Below, in pieces: positions 18,285-27,340 of a DNA stretch of 64,000 nt. The translations under genes and the position numbers were made by a program. The DNA comes from Agrobacterium vitis. Lineage in GTDB: Bacteria; Pseudomonadota; Alphaproteobacteria; Rhizobiales; Rhizobiaceae. The notes under the pieces are model-generated. The model ran no database searches. It saw only the letters and a program-made list of their open reading frames with translations, and had not been told where the DNA came from. Where the stretch lies: NCBI RefSeq assembly GCF_013337045.2, contig NZ_CP118261.1, positions 372,001-436,000 of the forward strand. Reading direction: 5' to 3'. The stretch's first letter is position 1. Each line of letters opens with the position of its first letter.

Positions 18285-19621
18285 CGGTGCCGCGCTATCA
18301 TGTCGCCATCGTCGGTGCCGGTCCTAGTGGGTTCTATGCGGCCGAGGCATTGCTTCGGTCGGATAAGAACATTGCGGTTGATCTGTTCGAACGCTTACCG
18401 GTGCCGTACGGCCTGGTTCGCTTCGGCGTCGCCCCTGATCATCCGAAGCTGAAGCAGGTCACTGCTGTCTTCGAGAGAATCGCGCAGATGCCGGGTTTTC
18501 GTTTTATCGGTGGGGTGGAGATCGGCGTTGACACTAACATCACCGATCTTCGCAGATCCTATCATGCCGTCATCCTGGCGACAGGGGCGGCGCTCGGTCG
18601 TGAGATCGGCCTGCCGGGTGAAAATCTGCCCGGCACGCATCAGGCCAGCGATTTCGTCGGCTGGTACAATGGTCATCCAGATTGCCGGGATCTGACCTTC
18701 GATTTTGGCGGCGAGCGGGCGGTCGTCATCGGTCATGGCAATGTCGCCCTCGACGTGGCGCGTATCCTCGTGAAGACGCCGGAGGAATTGCGCCATACGG
18801 ATATTGCCGGGCATGCTCTGGAAATGCTGGCGGAAAGCCGTATTCGCGAGGTGCATCTGGTCGGGCGGGGCGCTCCGGCCGGGATACGTTTCTCGGCCAA
18901 GGAGCTGCATGAATTCGGCACGCTGGAGAATTGCGATCCGGGCGTGGAGATGGGCGATCTGGCCATTGACCCGTTTGCCTCTCCTGAGGGCGTGGACCCC
19001 GAACGAAAAACCGCCATCGGCCTTATCGATGCGTTCTCCCGCCGCAAATGGGAAAAAAGCAAGAGATGCCTTTTCCGCTTTCATCTCACTCCGGTTTGTT
19101 TCGAAGGACATGAGCGCGTCAGCCGCGCCGTGTTCCGTTGGGGCGCAACGGGCAAGGGAATGGAGCAGGACGTCACGATCGATACGAACCTTGTCTTCCT
19201 GAGTGTCGGCAGGCGCAGCGCACCGGTTACCGATGTTCCCTACGACGCAGACCGGGGCGTCCATGCCAATGCCGGTGGCCGTATCTGGGCAGAGGACGGG
19301 CTGGTTCTTGGCCTTTATGCCTGCGGCTGGAGCAAGCGCGGCCCGCAGGGAACGATCGGTACAAATCGCGCCTGCGCTATCGATACGGTTGAAAAGGTAC
19401 TGGCCGATCTCGATTCTCTGCCATTGCCAGATCCTGCCGCTGCGGACAGTTTCGTCTCCTCGATCTGGGACCGCCAGGGGCTGCGCCTCGACTTCGATGC
19501 CTGGCGTGCCATTGACACGGCGGAGGTGGCGCGGGGCCGGTCGCTGGGCAAGCCGCGCGAAAAGTTCGTCTCCGTTGAAGCGATGATTGCCGCTGCCGGG
19601 GGGAAGGATATTGCATGCTGA
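18281..19621 (+). CDS. Ferredoxin-NADP+ reductase (adrenodoxin reductase/FprA type)
   Basis: A 446-residue flavoprotein. FAD-binding Rossmann motif [16 protein letters not shown] near residue 10, the family segment [23 protein letters not shown]-binding [16 protein letters not shown] around residue 150, and [18 protein letters not shown] near the C-terminus, all diagnostic of the FprA/adrenodoxin reductase family. It moves electrons between NADPH and ferredoxin in the cytosol. The start is GTG at 18281, overlapping the ferredoxin stop; its own stop overlaps the moaA start. The tight packing indicates one operon with the molybdoenzyme. Confidence 0.92.
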   Translation: MTVPRYHVAIVGAGPSGFYAAEALLRSDKNIAVDLFERLPVPYGLVRFGVAPDHPKLKQVTAVFERIAQMPGFRFIGGVEIGVDTNITDLRRSYHAVILATGAALGREIGLPGENLPGTHQASDFVGWYNGHPDCRDLTFDFGGERAVVIGHGNVALDVARILVKTPEELRHTDIAGHALEMLAESRIREVHLVGRGAPAGIRFSAKELHEFGTLENCDPGVEMGDLAIDPFASPEGVDPERKTAIGLIDAFSRRKWEKSKRCLFRFHLTPVCFEGHERVSRAVFRWGATGKGMEQDVTIDTNLVFLSVGRRSAPVTDVPYDADRGVHANAGGRIWAEDGLVLGLYACGWSKRGPQGTIGTNRACAIDTVEKVLADLDSLPLPDPAAADSFVSSIWDRQGLRLDFDAWRAIDTAEVARGRSLGKPREKFVSVEAMIAAAGGKDIAC

Positions 19622-20631
19622 TGGAAACCTCTCCTGCGTGTGGGCTTGTCGATAGCTTCGGTCGCCGGGTCAGCTATCTCAGGCTTTCGGTGACGGACCG
19701 CTGCGATCTGCGCTGCGTCTATTGCATGTCGGAGCGGATGACCTTCATGCCGCGGCGGGATATTCTTTCGTTGGACGAATTGGCGCGTGTTGCCCACGCC
19801 TTCATCGGTATCGGTGTGCGTAAGATACGGATTACGGGGGGAGAGCCGCTCGTGCGAAAGGGTGTCATCGACCTCTTCCGCAGTCTCTCGCCATGTCTGC
19901 AAGACGGATCCTTGCAGGAACTGACGCTGACGACCAATGGCACTCGCCTTGCCGAACATGCTCGGGATCTGGCAATTGCGGGTGTGCGGCGGGTCAACAT
20001 TTCCCTGGATACGCTCGATCCGCATCGCTTCGCCGCTTTGACCCGTGGCGGGTCGCTCGCAACCGTGCTTGCGGGCCTCGATGCCGCGCAGGATGCTGGT
20101 CTTACGGTGAAGATCAACACGGTTGCACTACGTGGCAGCACGGAAGACGAGATCGATGACCTGATCTCCTTCGCCCACAGGCGCGGCATGGGCCTGACAC
20201 TGATTGAAACCATGCCGCTTGGAGAAACTGGAGAGGATCGGCTCGATCAGTATCTGCCGCTGGACCTTTTGCGTCGCCAGATCGAGGCGCGGTGGTCGCT
20301 GACGGATATCGGTCTGCGCACCGGTGGTCCCGCGCGCTACGCGAGGATTGCCGAAACCGGGGGCCTCATCGGGTTCATCACGCCCATGACGCATAATTTC
20401 TGCGAAAACTGCAATCGTGTGCGCGTCACCGCCGCGGGCGTGCTCCATACCTGTCTCGGACAGAACGATGCGGCGGATCTAAAGGAGGCCATACGCGCAT
20501 CCGATAACAACACGATGCTGCTGGAGACAATCGCCCATGCTCTCAAGCACAAGCCCAAGGGGCACGACTTTGTCTTGGACCGGGCGCGGATTCCGCAGAT
20601 CGCCCGCCACATGTCGGCGACCGGAGGGTGA
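19615..20631 (+). CDS. moaA: GTP 3',8-cyclase MoaA (molybdenum cofactor synthesis)
   Basis: A 338-residue radical SAM enzyme that starts molybdopterin synthesis from GTP. Visible are the radical SAM motif CDLRCVYCM around residue 27, [12 protein letters not shown], and the second cluster [13 protein letters not shown] followed by LHTCL. The protein ends in two glycines, as required in MoaA. ATG at 19615 overlaps the end of the reductase gene. Rhizobia normally have a housekeeping moaA elsewhere, so this copy is probably dedicated to the adjacent molybdoenzyme (inference). Confidence 0.93.
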   Translation: MLMETSPACGLVDSFGRRVSYLRLSVTDRCDLRCVYCMSERMTFMPRRDILSLDELARVAHAFIGIGVRKIRITGGEPLVRKGVIDLFRSLSPCLQDGSLQELTLTTNGTRLAEHARDLAIAGVRRVNISLDTLDPHRFAALTRGGSLATVLAGLDAAQDAGLTVKINTVALRGSTEDEIDDLISFAHRRGMGLTLIETMPLGETGEDRLDQYLPLDLLRRQIEARWSLTDIGLRTGGPARYARIAETGGLIGFITPMTHNFCENCNRVRVTAAGVLHTCLGQNDAADLKEAIRASDNNTMLLETIAHALKHKPKGHDFVLDRARIPQIARHMSATGG

Positions 20632-20728
20632 CCACCACCCGTACGCACAGGCGTGCCTAATCACGGGCAAGATTTATAACTCTATAAAATACTTTTGAAT
20701 TCAATGCACTGGAAAAGGTAGGCGGCGC

Positions 20729-21835
20729 GTGGAGCACCGGCGCTTCAATGAGAGCTTCATGCAACATGCCTCCACGTCGCCCTTCTATCCCCTGTTCGCC
20801 TCGCTCGATGTCGGCGCGCAGATGATGAAGGGTCGTTCCGGCGAGGTGCTGTGGGACGATACGATCCGCCTCGGGATCGAACTCAGGAAGAAAATGCGCG
20901 CCGTGCGCAGGGAATTCGAGGACAAGGAGCCACGTGCAGAGCGCCGTTGGTTCTTCGAGCCCTTCGTGCCGGATCGCGTCTTGATCCCTGATGTTGCCAG
21001 CCCCGGCGCCTCGCACGACGTGCCATGGGAGAGTATTGCCACCGACCAGCTGGCGACAAACCCGGCTTTCTGGCACCTCACCCCCGATGCATCCTGGCAT
21101 GGGTTCAGCGGCATGGAACAGGGGTTCGCCATGACGGACCCCAACAAGTTGACGGTGCTGACGCCAGGCTTCGACCGCAAGACTGGTCTCTATGCCGAAC
21201 ATGGCATTCCCGCCCCAATCGTAGCGCAATATCTTCGCGAAAACCGCATTGTTGCCGAAAAGAACGACCTCAACTCCTTACTCTTCCTGCTGACGCCTGG
21301 GGTCGAGGCAAGCAAGGCTGGCACCCTGATAAGCGGCCTCGTGGCCTTCAAGAAGCTGCATGACGACAATTCATTGCTGGAAGAAGTGATCCCGGAATTC
21401 TACCGTCGGCGCCCGGGCCGCTATGCTGGCGTGCGCCTGCGCGATCTCTGCGGCGATCTGCACCGCTTCTTTCGGGATGCCAACGTCAGCGCGTTGCAGG
21501 CAAAGCAGTTTTCTGCTGCGCACCTACCACCAATGGCCATGTCTCCGCATGACGCGGCACGCAGCCTGGTGCGCAACGACGTCGATTACCTGCCGATCGA
21601 CGAGATCACTGGACGCATCGCGACGACACCTTTCGTGGTCTATCCGCCTGGTATCGCCACCATCGTTCCGGGTGAGCGCCTCACCGATCGGGCGCAGCCA
21701 ATGATCGACTATCTCAAGATGTTCGAATCCTGCTTCAACACCTTCCCCGGGTTCGAAGTGGAAATCCAGGGCGTCTATCGCGAAACGGATGCCTCCGGGC
21801 GCGTGCGGCTCTACACCTACGTCGTTGCGGAGTAG
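20729..21835 (+). CDS. C-terminal half of an Orn/Lys/Arg decarboxylase (N-terminally truncated)
   Basis: The 368 residues match the second half of bacterial PLP-dependent Orn/Lys/Arg decarboxylases: EHRRFNESFMQHASTSP, then FASLDVGAQMMKGRSGE, YAEHGIPAPIVAQYLRE, KNDLNSLLFLLTPG and the C-terminal domain FVVYPPGIATIVPGER. Full-length enzymes have about 700-760 residues with the PLP lysine just before this portion; here the lysine and the whole N-terminal half are absent. An in-frame TGA lies 36 bases before GTG 20729. The remaining frame is undamaged over 1.1 kb, so it may be a recent truncation or a retained regulatory/dimerisation domain. It lies 97 bases after moaA. Confidence 0.75.
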   Translation: MEHRRFNESFMQHASTSPFYPLFASLDVGAQMMKGRSGEVLWDDTIRLGIELRKKMRAVRREFEDKEPRAERRWFFEPFVPDRVLIPDVASPGASHDVPWESIATDQLATNPAFWHLTPDASWHGFSGMEQGFAMTDPNKLTVLTPGFDRKTGLYAEHGIPAPIVAQYLRENRIVAEKNDLNSLLFLLTPGVEASKAGTLISGLVAFKKLHDDNSLLEEVIPEFYRRRPGRYAGVRLRDLCGDLHRFFRDANVSALQAKQFSAAHLPPMAMSPHDAARSLVRNDVDYLPIDEITGRIATTPFVVYPPGIATIVPGERLTDRAQPMIDYLKMFESCFNTFPGFEVEIQGVYRETDASGRVRLYTYVVAE

Positions 21836-21842
21836 CCTGGAC

Positions 21843-22418
21843 ATGTCGGAACAAATGATGGAGCAGGAAACCCGGATCGTCATCCGGCCGTCACGCGACG
21901 CAGACGTGGAGGCGATGCTGGCGATTTATCGCCGGCATATCCGCCGAGGCCTCGATGAGGGCGTGGACGAAGGCGACACGCCGGAGCCGGACGACCTGCG
22001 GGAGCGGCGCAAGAACCTCAAGAGCAAACGCTTTCCCCATCTCGTCGCAACCATCGACGGCACGGTCGTGGGCTACGCCTATGTGGTTCTGTTTCGGAAG
22101 CGACCGGCCTATCGCTATACGGTCAAACACTCGATCTATGTGCATCACGACCATATCGGCAAGCGGGTCGGAAGCCAGTTGCTGCGCGGTCTGATCGACG
22201 CCTGTGCTGCTGCGGGATTCCGGCAGATCATCGGCTACATCGACGCCGACAATGTGGCTTCGCTTGCCCTGCACGATCGTTTCAACTTCGTGCGCGTCGG
22301 CCTGTTGCCGGCCGTCGCCTATCGCTACGGCCGCTGGGCGGACAGCGTCATGGTGCAACGTTCGCTGGGGACGGGCGCAACCACGCCACCTCCCCCGCCG
22401 CCGTTATCCACACGCTGA
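21843..22418 (+). CDS. GNAT N-acetyltransferase, phosphinothricin acetyltransferase-like
   Basis: A 191-residue GNAT-fold enzyme. Core segments are IRPSRDADVEAMLAIYRRHI at the start, VVGYAYVVLFRKRPAYR, the acetyl-CoA loop VHHDHIGKRVGSQLLRGLI around residue 105 and the C-terminal DNVASLALHDRFNFVRVG. The arrangement resembles phosphinothricin/methionine-sulfoximine acetyltransferases, which acetylate small amino-group substrates. It ends with an unusual TTPPPPPPLSTR tail. It starts seven bases after the decarboxylase fragment, so the two are likely co-transcribed. ATGs at 21855 and 21858 are alternative starts. Confidence 0.85.
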   Translation: MSEQMMEQETRIVIRPSRDADVEAMLAIYRRHIRRGLDEGVDEGDTPEPDDLRERRKNLKSKRFPHLVATIDGTVVGYAYVVLFRKRPAYRYTVKHSIYVHHDHIGKRVGSQLLRGLIDACAAAGFRQIIGYIDADNVASLALHDRFNFVRVGLLPAVAYRYGRWADSVMVQRSLGTGATTPPPPPPLSTR

Positions 22419-22945
22419 CGCTCCACCGAGGCTTTATGGGGTGGACCACGGACCTGCTGGGCTCCGCAGGCATTCAAAGCGCAGCGCGACCACTGCAACA
22501 GGCTGCCTGGTGGAAGACCAATAGTAGATCCTGGGCTTACGGGGTCGGGCATTTTCTCAGATCATCCGTCTGGCTTCCTATTATTCGAAGGAGCAGAGAT
22601 GCAGCGTTTTCAGCTCAAGTGTGCAGGTTCAAGGTTTCCAAACACCTTGATAAGAGCGCCTTGACGAAGGTCTTATCGACGTCGTTCGCCTTGATGAGGA
22701 TCAGGACCTTTGATTCTGCTTCTTAAGCGGAGCTATACATATGAAATTATCAAATTTTTACGTATTTCTTCGTGCGGAAAACGTCTAATATTGGGCCGGA
22801 AACGGACGATCAAACTCCGCTGCATCGGCCCTTCACCATTTTGATTTTGAGCTTGTCAATTTTCATCTAGGTACACCTGGAGGGGCAGATGAATGTCCCA
22901 TTACGTATGCTTTGGATTAGGCATCGCCTGTAGCTTTCTTTTCGC
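22419..22945. other. Intergenic region without a convincing gene
   Basis: About 530 bases between the GNAT gene and the eut operon terminator. It holds two strong purine-rich ribosome-binding-like sequences with ATGs (near 22599 and 22890), but they open frames of only 21 and 13 codons. A short stretch around 22690 (CGCCTTGATGAGGATCAGGA) has a near-copy around 42480 after the AraC gene. This is probably gene debris. No RNA gene or clear repeat was recognised. Confidence 0.4.
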
Positions 22946-22989
22946 AAAAAGAGCTGCTGAATAACCTTCGCGATCGCGGAATAAGCAGC
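22946..22989 (-). terminator. Probable terminator of the ABC-eut operon
   Basis: On the minus strand, 12 bases after the eutC stop, an outer stem GCTGCT/AGCAGC encloses a palindromic CGCGATCGCG and is followed by TCTTTTT. Position and T-run fit an intrinsic terminator; the stem is imperfect. Confidence 0.5.
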
Positions 22990-23001
22990 AATATCGCGAT
23001 G

Positions 23002-23805
23002 TCAGGTAGCCGCAATTGCAGATCCCACCACGGTGCTTTCGTCTTTCAACGAAACCCCGCTCAATCCGAATTGGAGCGCCATCTGAGTGAGCCAAGTTAG
23101 CTTCGACGCCGCCACATCGGCATCGAGCCCCCCAGGCCGGATATTCGAGACACAATTCCTTTCCGCATCCGTCCGACCGGGACAAGGACCCCATGTCAAG
23201 TAAGCGCCGAGACTATCAGAAGCGGACAAGCCTGGACGTTCCCCGATCAGAATGATCGAAAGGCGTGCACCAAGAAGAGAACCAATTTCATCCGCGAGCG
23301 CGACACGAGCCTGGCTGGCCAGCACAAGTGGGCCGACTGACAGACCCAGACCATAAAGTTTTTGAACCAGAACCGCCAATAGTCCAGGAGCACCTGCCTG
23401 GACGGCGGTGGAGGAAAGACCATCCCCAACAACCAGGATGACGTCGCTTGAACACGGTTGGCGCGCCGTCAGAGCCGCTCGGGAGTTATCGCAGAGACGG
23501 CGGCCGTAATCCGGACGACGCAGATAGACCTGTCTATCTTGGGCCGCACTATCGACCCTCACGATTTCCAGTCCCAACCCTGTGCAATCTCCATGAAGAA
23601 CAGACAAATCAAGCGGGCGCTGAACAGCGTCGCGCGCCCGCGCATGGTCGAGTGTGAACGCAAGCGCAGCGTCGGTCGGCAATCCGGCTCCGACCATCCC
23701 GAGTCCCAGTCGCGCGGTGGTCACTCCAGCGGGCAGCCGCAACCGGTTCGTCCGGATGGCAGGCGAGTAGCATGCGCGCTCATCGCTCATATCACTGCCG
23801 CTCAC
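23002..23805 (-). CDS. eutC: Ethanolamine ammonia-lyase small subunit EutC
   Basis: A 267-residue light subunit of adenosylcobalamin-dependent ethanolamine ammonia-lyase, which with EutB converts ethanolamine to acetaldehyde and ammonia. Family landmarks are AFTLDHARARDAV near residue 50, DVILVVGDGLSSTAVQA, SIILIGERPGLSASDSLGAYLTWGP and the DAERNCVSNIRPGGL block. The GTG start at 23805 overlaps the eutB stop (GTGA); ATG 23790 is an alternative. There are no eut shell, EutA or EutE genes nearby, so this is a cytosolic, non-compartment EutBC. It is the last gene of the operon. Confidence 0.93.
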   Translation of the reverse strand: MSGSDMSDERACYSPAIRTNRLRLPAGVTTARLGLGMVGAGLPTDAALAFTLDHARARDAVQRPLDLSVLHGDCTGLGLEIVRVDSAAQDRQVYLRRPDYGRRLCDNSRAALTARQPCSSDVILVVGDGLSSTAVQAGAPGLLAVLVQKLYGLGLSVGPLVLASQARVALADEIGSLLGARLSIILIGERPGLSASDSLGAYLTWGPCPGRTDAERNCVSNIRPGGLDADVAASKLTWLTQMALQFGLSGVSLKDESTVVGSAIAAT

Positions 23806-25187
23806 GATGCGAGGCTCAAGTGGGCGGCCATCAGCGGATTGTCGCTTTCGATTGGCGTGATCCTTCCTTCATCATCGGCCAGGTTCATCTTGCGAAGCCA
23901 TTCTGCGAACTCAGGTGCACGTTTGAGCCCGAGGAGATCTCGGACATAGAGCTGGTCATGATAAGATGTCGATTGGTAATTCAACATGATGTCATCGGCA
24001 CCGGGAACGGCAATGATGAAATTGTTGCCCGCTGTTCCCAGCAAGGTGAGGAGCACATCCATGTCGTTCTGATCAGCTTCGGCATGGTTCGTGTAGCAAA
24101 TATCGCAACCCATCGGCAGGCCAAGCAGCTTGCCGCAAAAATGATCCTCAAGCCCCGCACGAATGATTTGCTTGCCGTCATAGAGATATTCCGGCCCGAT
24201 AAAGCCAACGACTGTATTGACCAAAAGTGGCGAAAAGGGCCGGCAGACCGCATAGGCACGTGCTTCGCAGGTCTGTTGATCAACGCCGTGATGTGCATTG
24301 GCCGAAAGGCATGAACCCTGGCCGGTTTCAAAGTACATCACGTCTTTACCGATAGTTCCGCGTCTGAGTGATTGTCCGGCCTCATATGCCTCGCGGAGAA
24401 TGGAAAGCGATATCCCGAAGGATTCGTTGGCGGCTTGAGTGCCCGCAACCGATTGGAAGACGAGGTCGACGGGGACATCTTTCTCGATCAATCGGATTGA
24501 GGTCGTTGCATGTGTGAGAACACAGGACTGAGTGGGTATCTCAAAGCGGTGGATCAGTTCATCCAGCATATGGATGATCTGTGCTGCCGCTGCGGGAGAA
24601 TCCGATGCCGGATTGATGCCAATGACGGCATCGCCGCATCCATAGGTTAAACCTTCGAGAATGGATGCTAGAATGCCCTGCGGATCATCCGTTGGATGGT
24701 TCGGCTGCAGTCTCGTTGCCATAGTGCCGGCCAGACCAACCGTGCTGCGGAATTTCTTGACCACCTTGATCTTGCTGGCAACCAGGATCAGATCCTGGTT
24801 TTGCATCAGTTTCGAGACCGCTGCGACCATCTCCGGGGTAAGGCCGGATCCAAGCCTGGCCAGACGCGCAGGCGTCGCATGGTACGACAGCAGCCAATTG
24901 CGGAAATCTCCGACACACATATGGGCGATCGGAGAGAAGGCTGCGGCATCGTGGGTATCGACGATCAAGCGCGTCACTTCATCATCATCGTAAGGAATCA
25001 TCTGCTTTGTCAGAAAGGATTTCAATGGCACCTCCGCGAGACATATTCTCGCCGCCGCAGTCTCTTCCGCCGAGCCTGCAGCTATGCCTGCCAACAGATC
25101 ACCGGACCGCAATAGCGAGGCTTTCGCCATCAGTTCCTTCAGATCCCGAAACACCCAGGTCTGGTTTCCAAGGATGGTCTTGTACAT
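23802..25187 (-). CDS. eutB: Ethanolamine ammonia-lyase large subunit EutB
   Basis: A 461-residue heavy subunit (E. coli EutB is about 450). It carries the TIM-barrel signatures of the family: MIPYDDDEVTRLI, LTYGCGDAVIGINPASDS, FETGQGSCLSANAHHGVDQ and VGFIGPEYLYDGKQI, plus MGCDICYTNHAEADQNDMD. It binds adenosylcobalamin and forms the active site with EutC. Start 25187 is supported by GGGGAG nine bases upstream; the upstream TTG at 25220 would overlap the DadA-like gene. The gene follows that oxidase by 22 bases in one operon. Confidence 0.94.
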   Translation of the reverse strand: MYKTILGNQTWVFRDLKELMAKASLLRSGDLLAGIAAGSAEETAAARICLAEVPLKSFLTKQMIPYDDDEVTRLIVDTHDAAAFSPIAHMCVGDFRNWLLSYHATPARLARLGSGLTPEMVAAVSKLMQNQDLILVASKIKVVKKFRSTVGLAGTMATRLQPNHPTDDPQGILASILEGLTYGCGDAVIGINPASDSPAAAAQIIHMLDELIHRFEIPTQSCVLTHATTSIRLIEKDVPVDLVFQSVAGTQAANESFGISLSILREAYEAGQSLRRGTIGKDVMYFETGQGSCLSANAHHGVDQQTCEARAYAVCRPFSPLLVNTVVGFIGPEYLYDGKQIIRAGLEDHFCGKLLGLPMGCDICYTNHAEADQNDMDVLLTLLGTAGNNFIIAVPGADDIMLNYQSTSYHDQLYVRDLLGLKRAPEFAEWLRKMNLADDEGRITPIESDNPLMAAHLSLAS

Positions 25188-25209
25188 ATCGAACAGCTCC
25201 CCGGTCCGG

Positions 25210-26406
25210 TCAGGCGGCAAGAATGGAGCTAACCATGCGGGCAGTCCGTGGGGCCAAGGTCAGGCCGATATGACCGTGCCCGAATGCGAACACGATATCC
25301 TTGCCGCCTTTCGAAGGCCGGATGACAGGCACGGAGTCGGGCATTGACGGCCGAAATCCCATCCACGTCCGACTCGGTTCGCCAAGATGTGGGAACACAC
25401 GCCGGGCGTTGGAAAGCAGAAGGTCGATCCTCCTCCGGTTCGGGGGGGCAGCCAATCCGCCGAGTTCGACCGTGCCTGCAACGCGCAGTCGCCCCTCCAT
25501 CGGGCAGAAGTAGAAGCCATGATGCGTGGGGCAGACCGGACGTTCTACCGGTGCCGTCTGCATATCGAACTCAAGGTGGTAGCCACGTTCGGTGTCGAGG
25601 GGGACCGGGTCCCCGATCTGACGAGCGAGACGGCCTGAATGGGCCCCCGCCGCTATCACAACCGACCGAGCCTGTATCTCGTGCGTTGTGGACATGATCT
25701 TCACCCCATTTGCCTCGCGCGCGATCGCACTTACCGCAGATCGGATAAACTCCACCCCCGATTGTCGTGCCGCCGCCGCGATCGCGTCCATGACCCGTCC
25801 CGGATCGGTGAAGTTGATGGCGTTCGGAAAGAACAGTCCACCGCCTTCAATCTCTGGGAGGTTCGGCTCCAGGCTGCGGATCTCGTATGAGCTTAAAAGC
25901 TCCTGCGAAATCCCATAGTTCTGTCGCAATGCTATATCCGATGACGCAGCCTTGAAGGCCTCGGTTGTCTGGTAAAGGTAGAGGCAGCCCTTTGCGCTCA
26001 GCAAGTCGGATACGCCGATCTCGGACGCCAGCGTCAACCAGGACGAAGATGCATCAGACAACAGGTTGGCAATACGGCCGGTATTGTCCCGGTACCGATG
26101 GGGAAGGGATTCATAGGCAAACCGCATCAACCAGGGAAACAGCATCGGCAGCGCAGCCTTGCGGATGGACAGCGGACTATCGACGTTGAGCATCAGCGAG
26201 GCAAGGTTTTTGAGGACGGATGGCGTCCCAACCGGAATGATCGCGTAGTCCGCGATCGTTCCGGCATTTCCAAATGACGCACCCGATCCCGGCTCATTCG
26301 GCTCGAATACAAGAACCTCGCGCCCTTCACGTCGCATCTGAAGAGCGACTGCAAGCCCAATGACCCCGCCACCTACGACGGCGATATCTGTCGTTGTCTT
26401 TTTCAT
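25210..26406 (-). CDS. FAD-dependent amine/D-amino-acid dehydrogenase (DadA-like)
   Basis: A 398-residue DAO-fold flavoprotein. The N-terminal FAD motif is AVVGGGVIGLAVALQM, followed by GSGASFGNAGTIADYAIIPVG, the DadA-type GNAG segment. The C-terminal FAD-binding region is WMGFRPSMPDSVPVI then FAFGHGHIGLTLAPRTA. The family oxidises D-amino acids or secondary amines such as sarcosine-like and opine-like compounds at the membrane or in the cytosol. It lies between the ABC importer and eutBC, so a plausible role is to release ethanolamine from an N-substituted derivative (inference). Confidence 0.87.
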   Translation of the reverse strand: MKKTTTDIAVVGGGVIGLAVALQMRREGREVLVFEPNEPGSGASFGNAGTIADYAIIPVGTPSVLKNLASLMLNVDSPLSIRKAALPMLFPWLMRFAYESLPHRYRDNTGRIANLLSDASSSWLTLASEIGVSDLLSAKGCLYLYQTTEAFKAASSDIALRQNYGISQELLSSYEIRSLEPNLPEIEGGGLFFPNAINFTDPGRVMDAIAAAARQSGVEFIRSAVSAIAREANGVKIMSTTHEIQARSVVIAAGAHSGRLARQIGDPVPLDTERGYHLEFDMQTAPVERPVCPTHHGFYFCPMEGRLRVAGTVELGGLAAPPNRRRIDLLLSNARRVFPHLGEPSRTWMGFRPSMPDSVPVIRPSKGGKDIVFAFGHGHIGLTLAPRTARMVSSILAA

Positions 26407-26493
26407 GGAATATGAATGCCTTCACGATGCTAAGTTGGCGCGGTACAGCACAGCGTATCATACGGTCACCTCGCCATTCTGATGTGGTTGGAT

Positions 26494-26528
26494 GGGCGAT
26501 ACGGCAGCCATTGAGAACCGTATCGCCC
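26494..26528 (-). terminator. Hairpin between ABC importer and oxidase/eut genes
   Basis: An 11-base-pair perfect stem (GGGCGATACGG with CCGTATCGCCC) around a 13-base loop, 11 bases beyond the stop of the ABC ATPase on the minus strand. It is not followed by a T-run, so it may be a processing or partial-termination site that lowers downstream oxidase and eutBC expression. Confidence 0.45.
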
Positions 26529-26539
26529 GAAACCCGGTA

Positions 26540-27337
26540 CTAGCCCGGGGATGCGTATCGAGAGACATAGGCTGCGGTACGAGCCTCTCGTGGACGGTCG
26601 AGCACGTCGGCGGCGGTTCCCTGCTCGACAATCTTTCCGCCGTCGATGAAGACGATCCAGTCCGATACTTCCTTTGCAAAGGGCAGTTCGTGCGTGACCA
26701 GGATCATCGTCATGCCGTCATTGGCAAGCTCCCGCATGACCCGCAGCACCTCGCCCGTCGATTCGGGATCGAGCGCGGATGTCGGTTCGTCGAACAGCAG
26801 CACCGTCGGCCCGAGCGCCAGGGCTCGCGCAATTGCAACCCGCTGCTGTTCGCCGCCCGACATCTGTTCCGGGTAGGCCAATGCCCGCTTTGCAAGCCCG
26901 ACACGGGTCAGCAGCTTCACGGCTCTTTCGACAGCATCGCGCTCGCCGATACCGCCGGCATGCATCTGGGCAAGCACGAAGTTCTCAACGGCGGTCAGAT
27001 GCGGAAACAGATTGAAGCGCTGGAACACCATGCCTACGCGCTGCCGGAGCTTTGCGAGATTGCGGCATGTGACCATGCCGGCGGAAAAGATCGTCTCCTC
27101 CCCGATGCTGATCGTGCCTCGATCCGGACATTCGAGCAGATTGACGCAGCGCATGAGGGTGGTTTTTCCTCCGCCGCTTTGGCCGATGATGCTGACGATC
27201 TTGCCGGTCGGCACTTCCAGATCGACGTTATCGAGCACCATACGCCCATCGAAGGATTTTTGTAGACCGGCGATTCTGATCGCGGGGCTGCCAGCCGATT
27301 GATTTTTCACCAGCGCGATGTTCGGCTTTATCGCCAT
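26540..27337 (-). CDS. Polar amino-acid ABC transporter ATPase (GlnQ-like)
   Basis: A 265-residue single-domain ATPase. Walker A is IGQSGGGKTTLMR around residue 50, Q-loop MVFQRFNLFPHLT, signature [15 protein letters not shown], Walker [15 protein letters not shown], and switch histidine VTHELPFA. The sequence groups with GlnQ/HisP importers. The permease stop is three bases upstream and the binding-protein gene follows that, giving a complete importer of PAAT type. Confidence 0.92.
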   Translation of the reverse strand: MAIKPNIALVKNQSAGSPAIRIAGLQKSFDGRMVLDNVDLEVPTGKIVSIIGQSGGGKTTLMRCVNLLECPDRGTISIGEETIFSAGMVTCRNLAKLRQRVGMVFQRFNLFPHLTAVENFVLAQMHAGGIGERDAVERAVKLLTRVGLAKRALAYPEQMSGGEQQRVAIARALALGPTVLLFDEPTSALDPESTGEVLRVMRELANDGMTMILVTHELPFAKEVSDWIVFIDGGKIVEQGTAADVLDRPREARTAAYVSRYASPG

Positions 27338-27340
27338 GCT

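Noticed and set aside
22599..22664. A 21-codon frame with a strong AAGGAG site
   Set aside because: The peptide has no hydrophobic or structured character and ends quickly; more likely a leftover translation start of a lost gene.
25187..25220. TTG start for eutB at 25220
   Set aside because: It would overlap the upstream oxidase gene and has no good ribosome-binding site, whereas ATG 25187 has GGGGAG.
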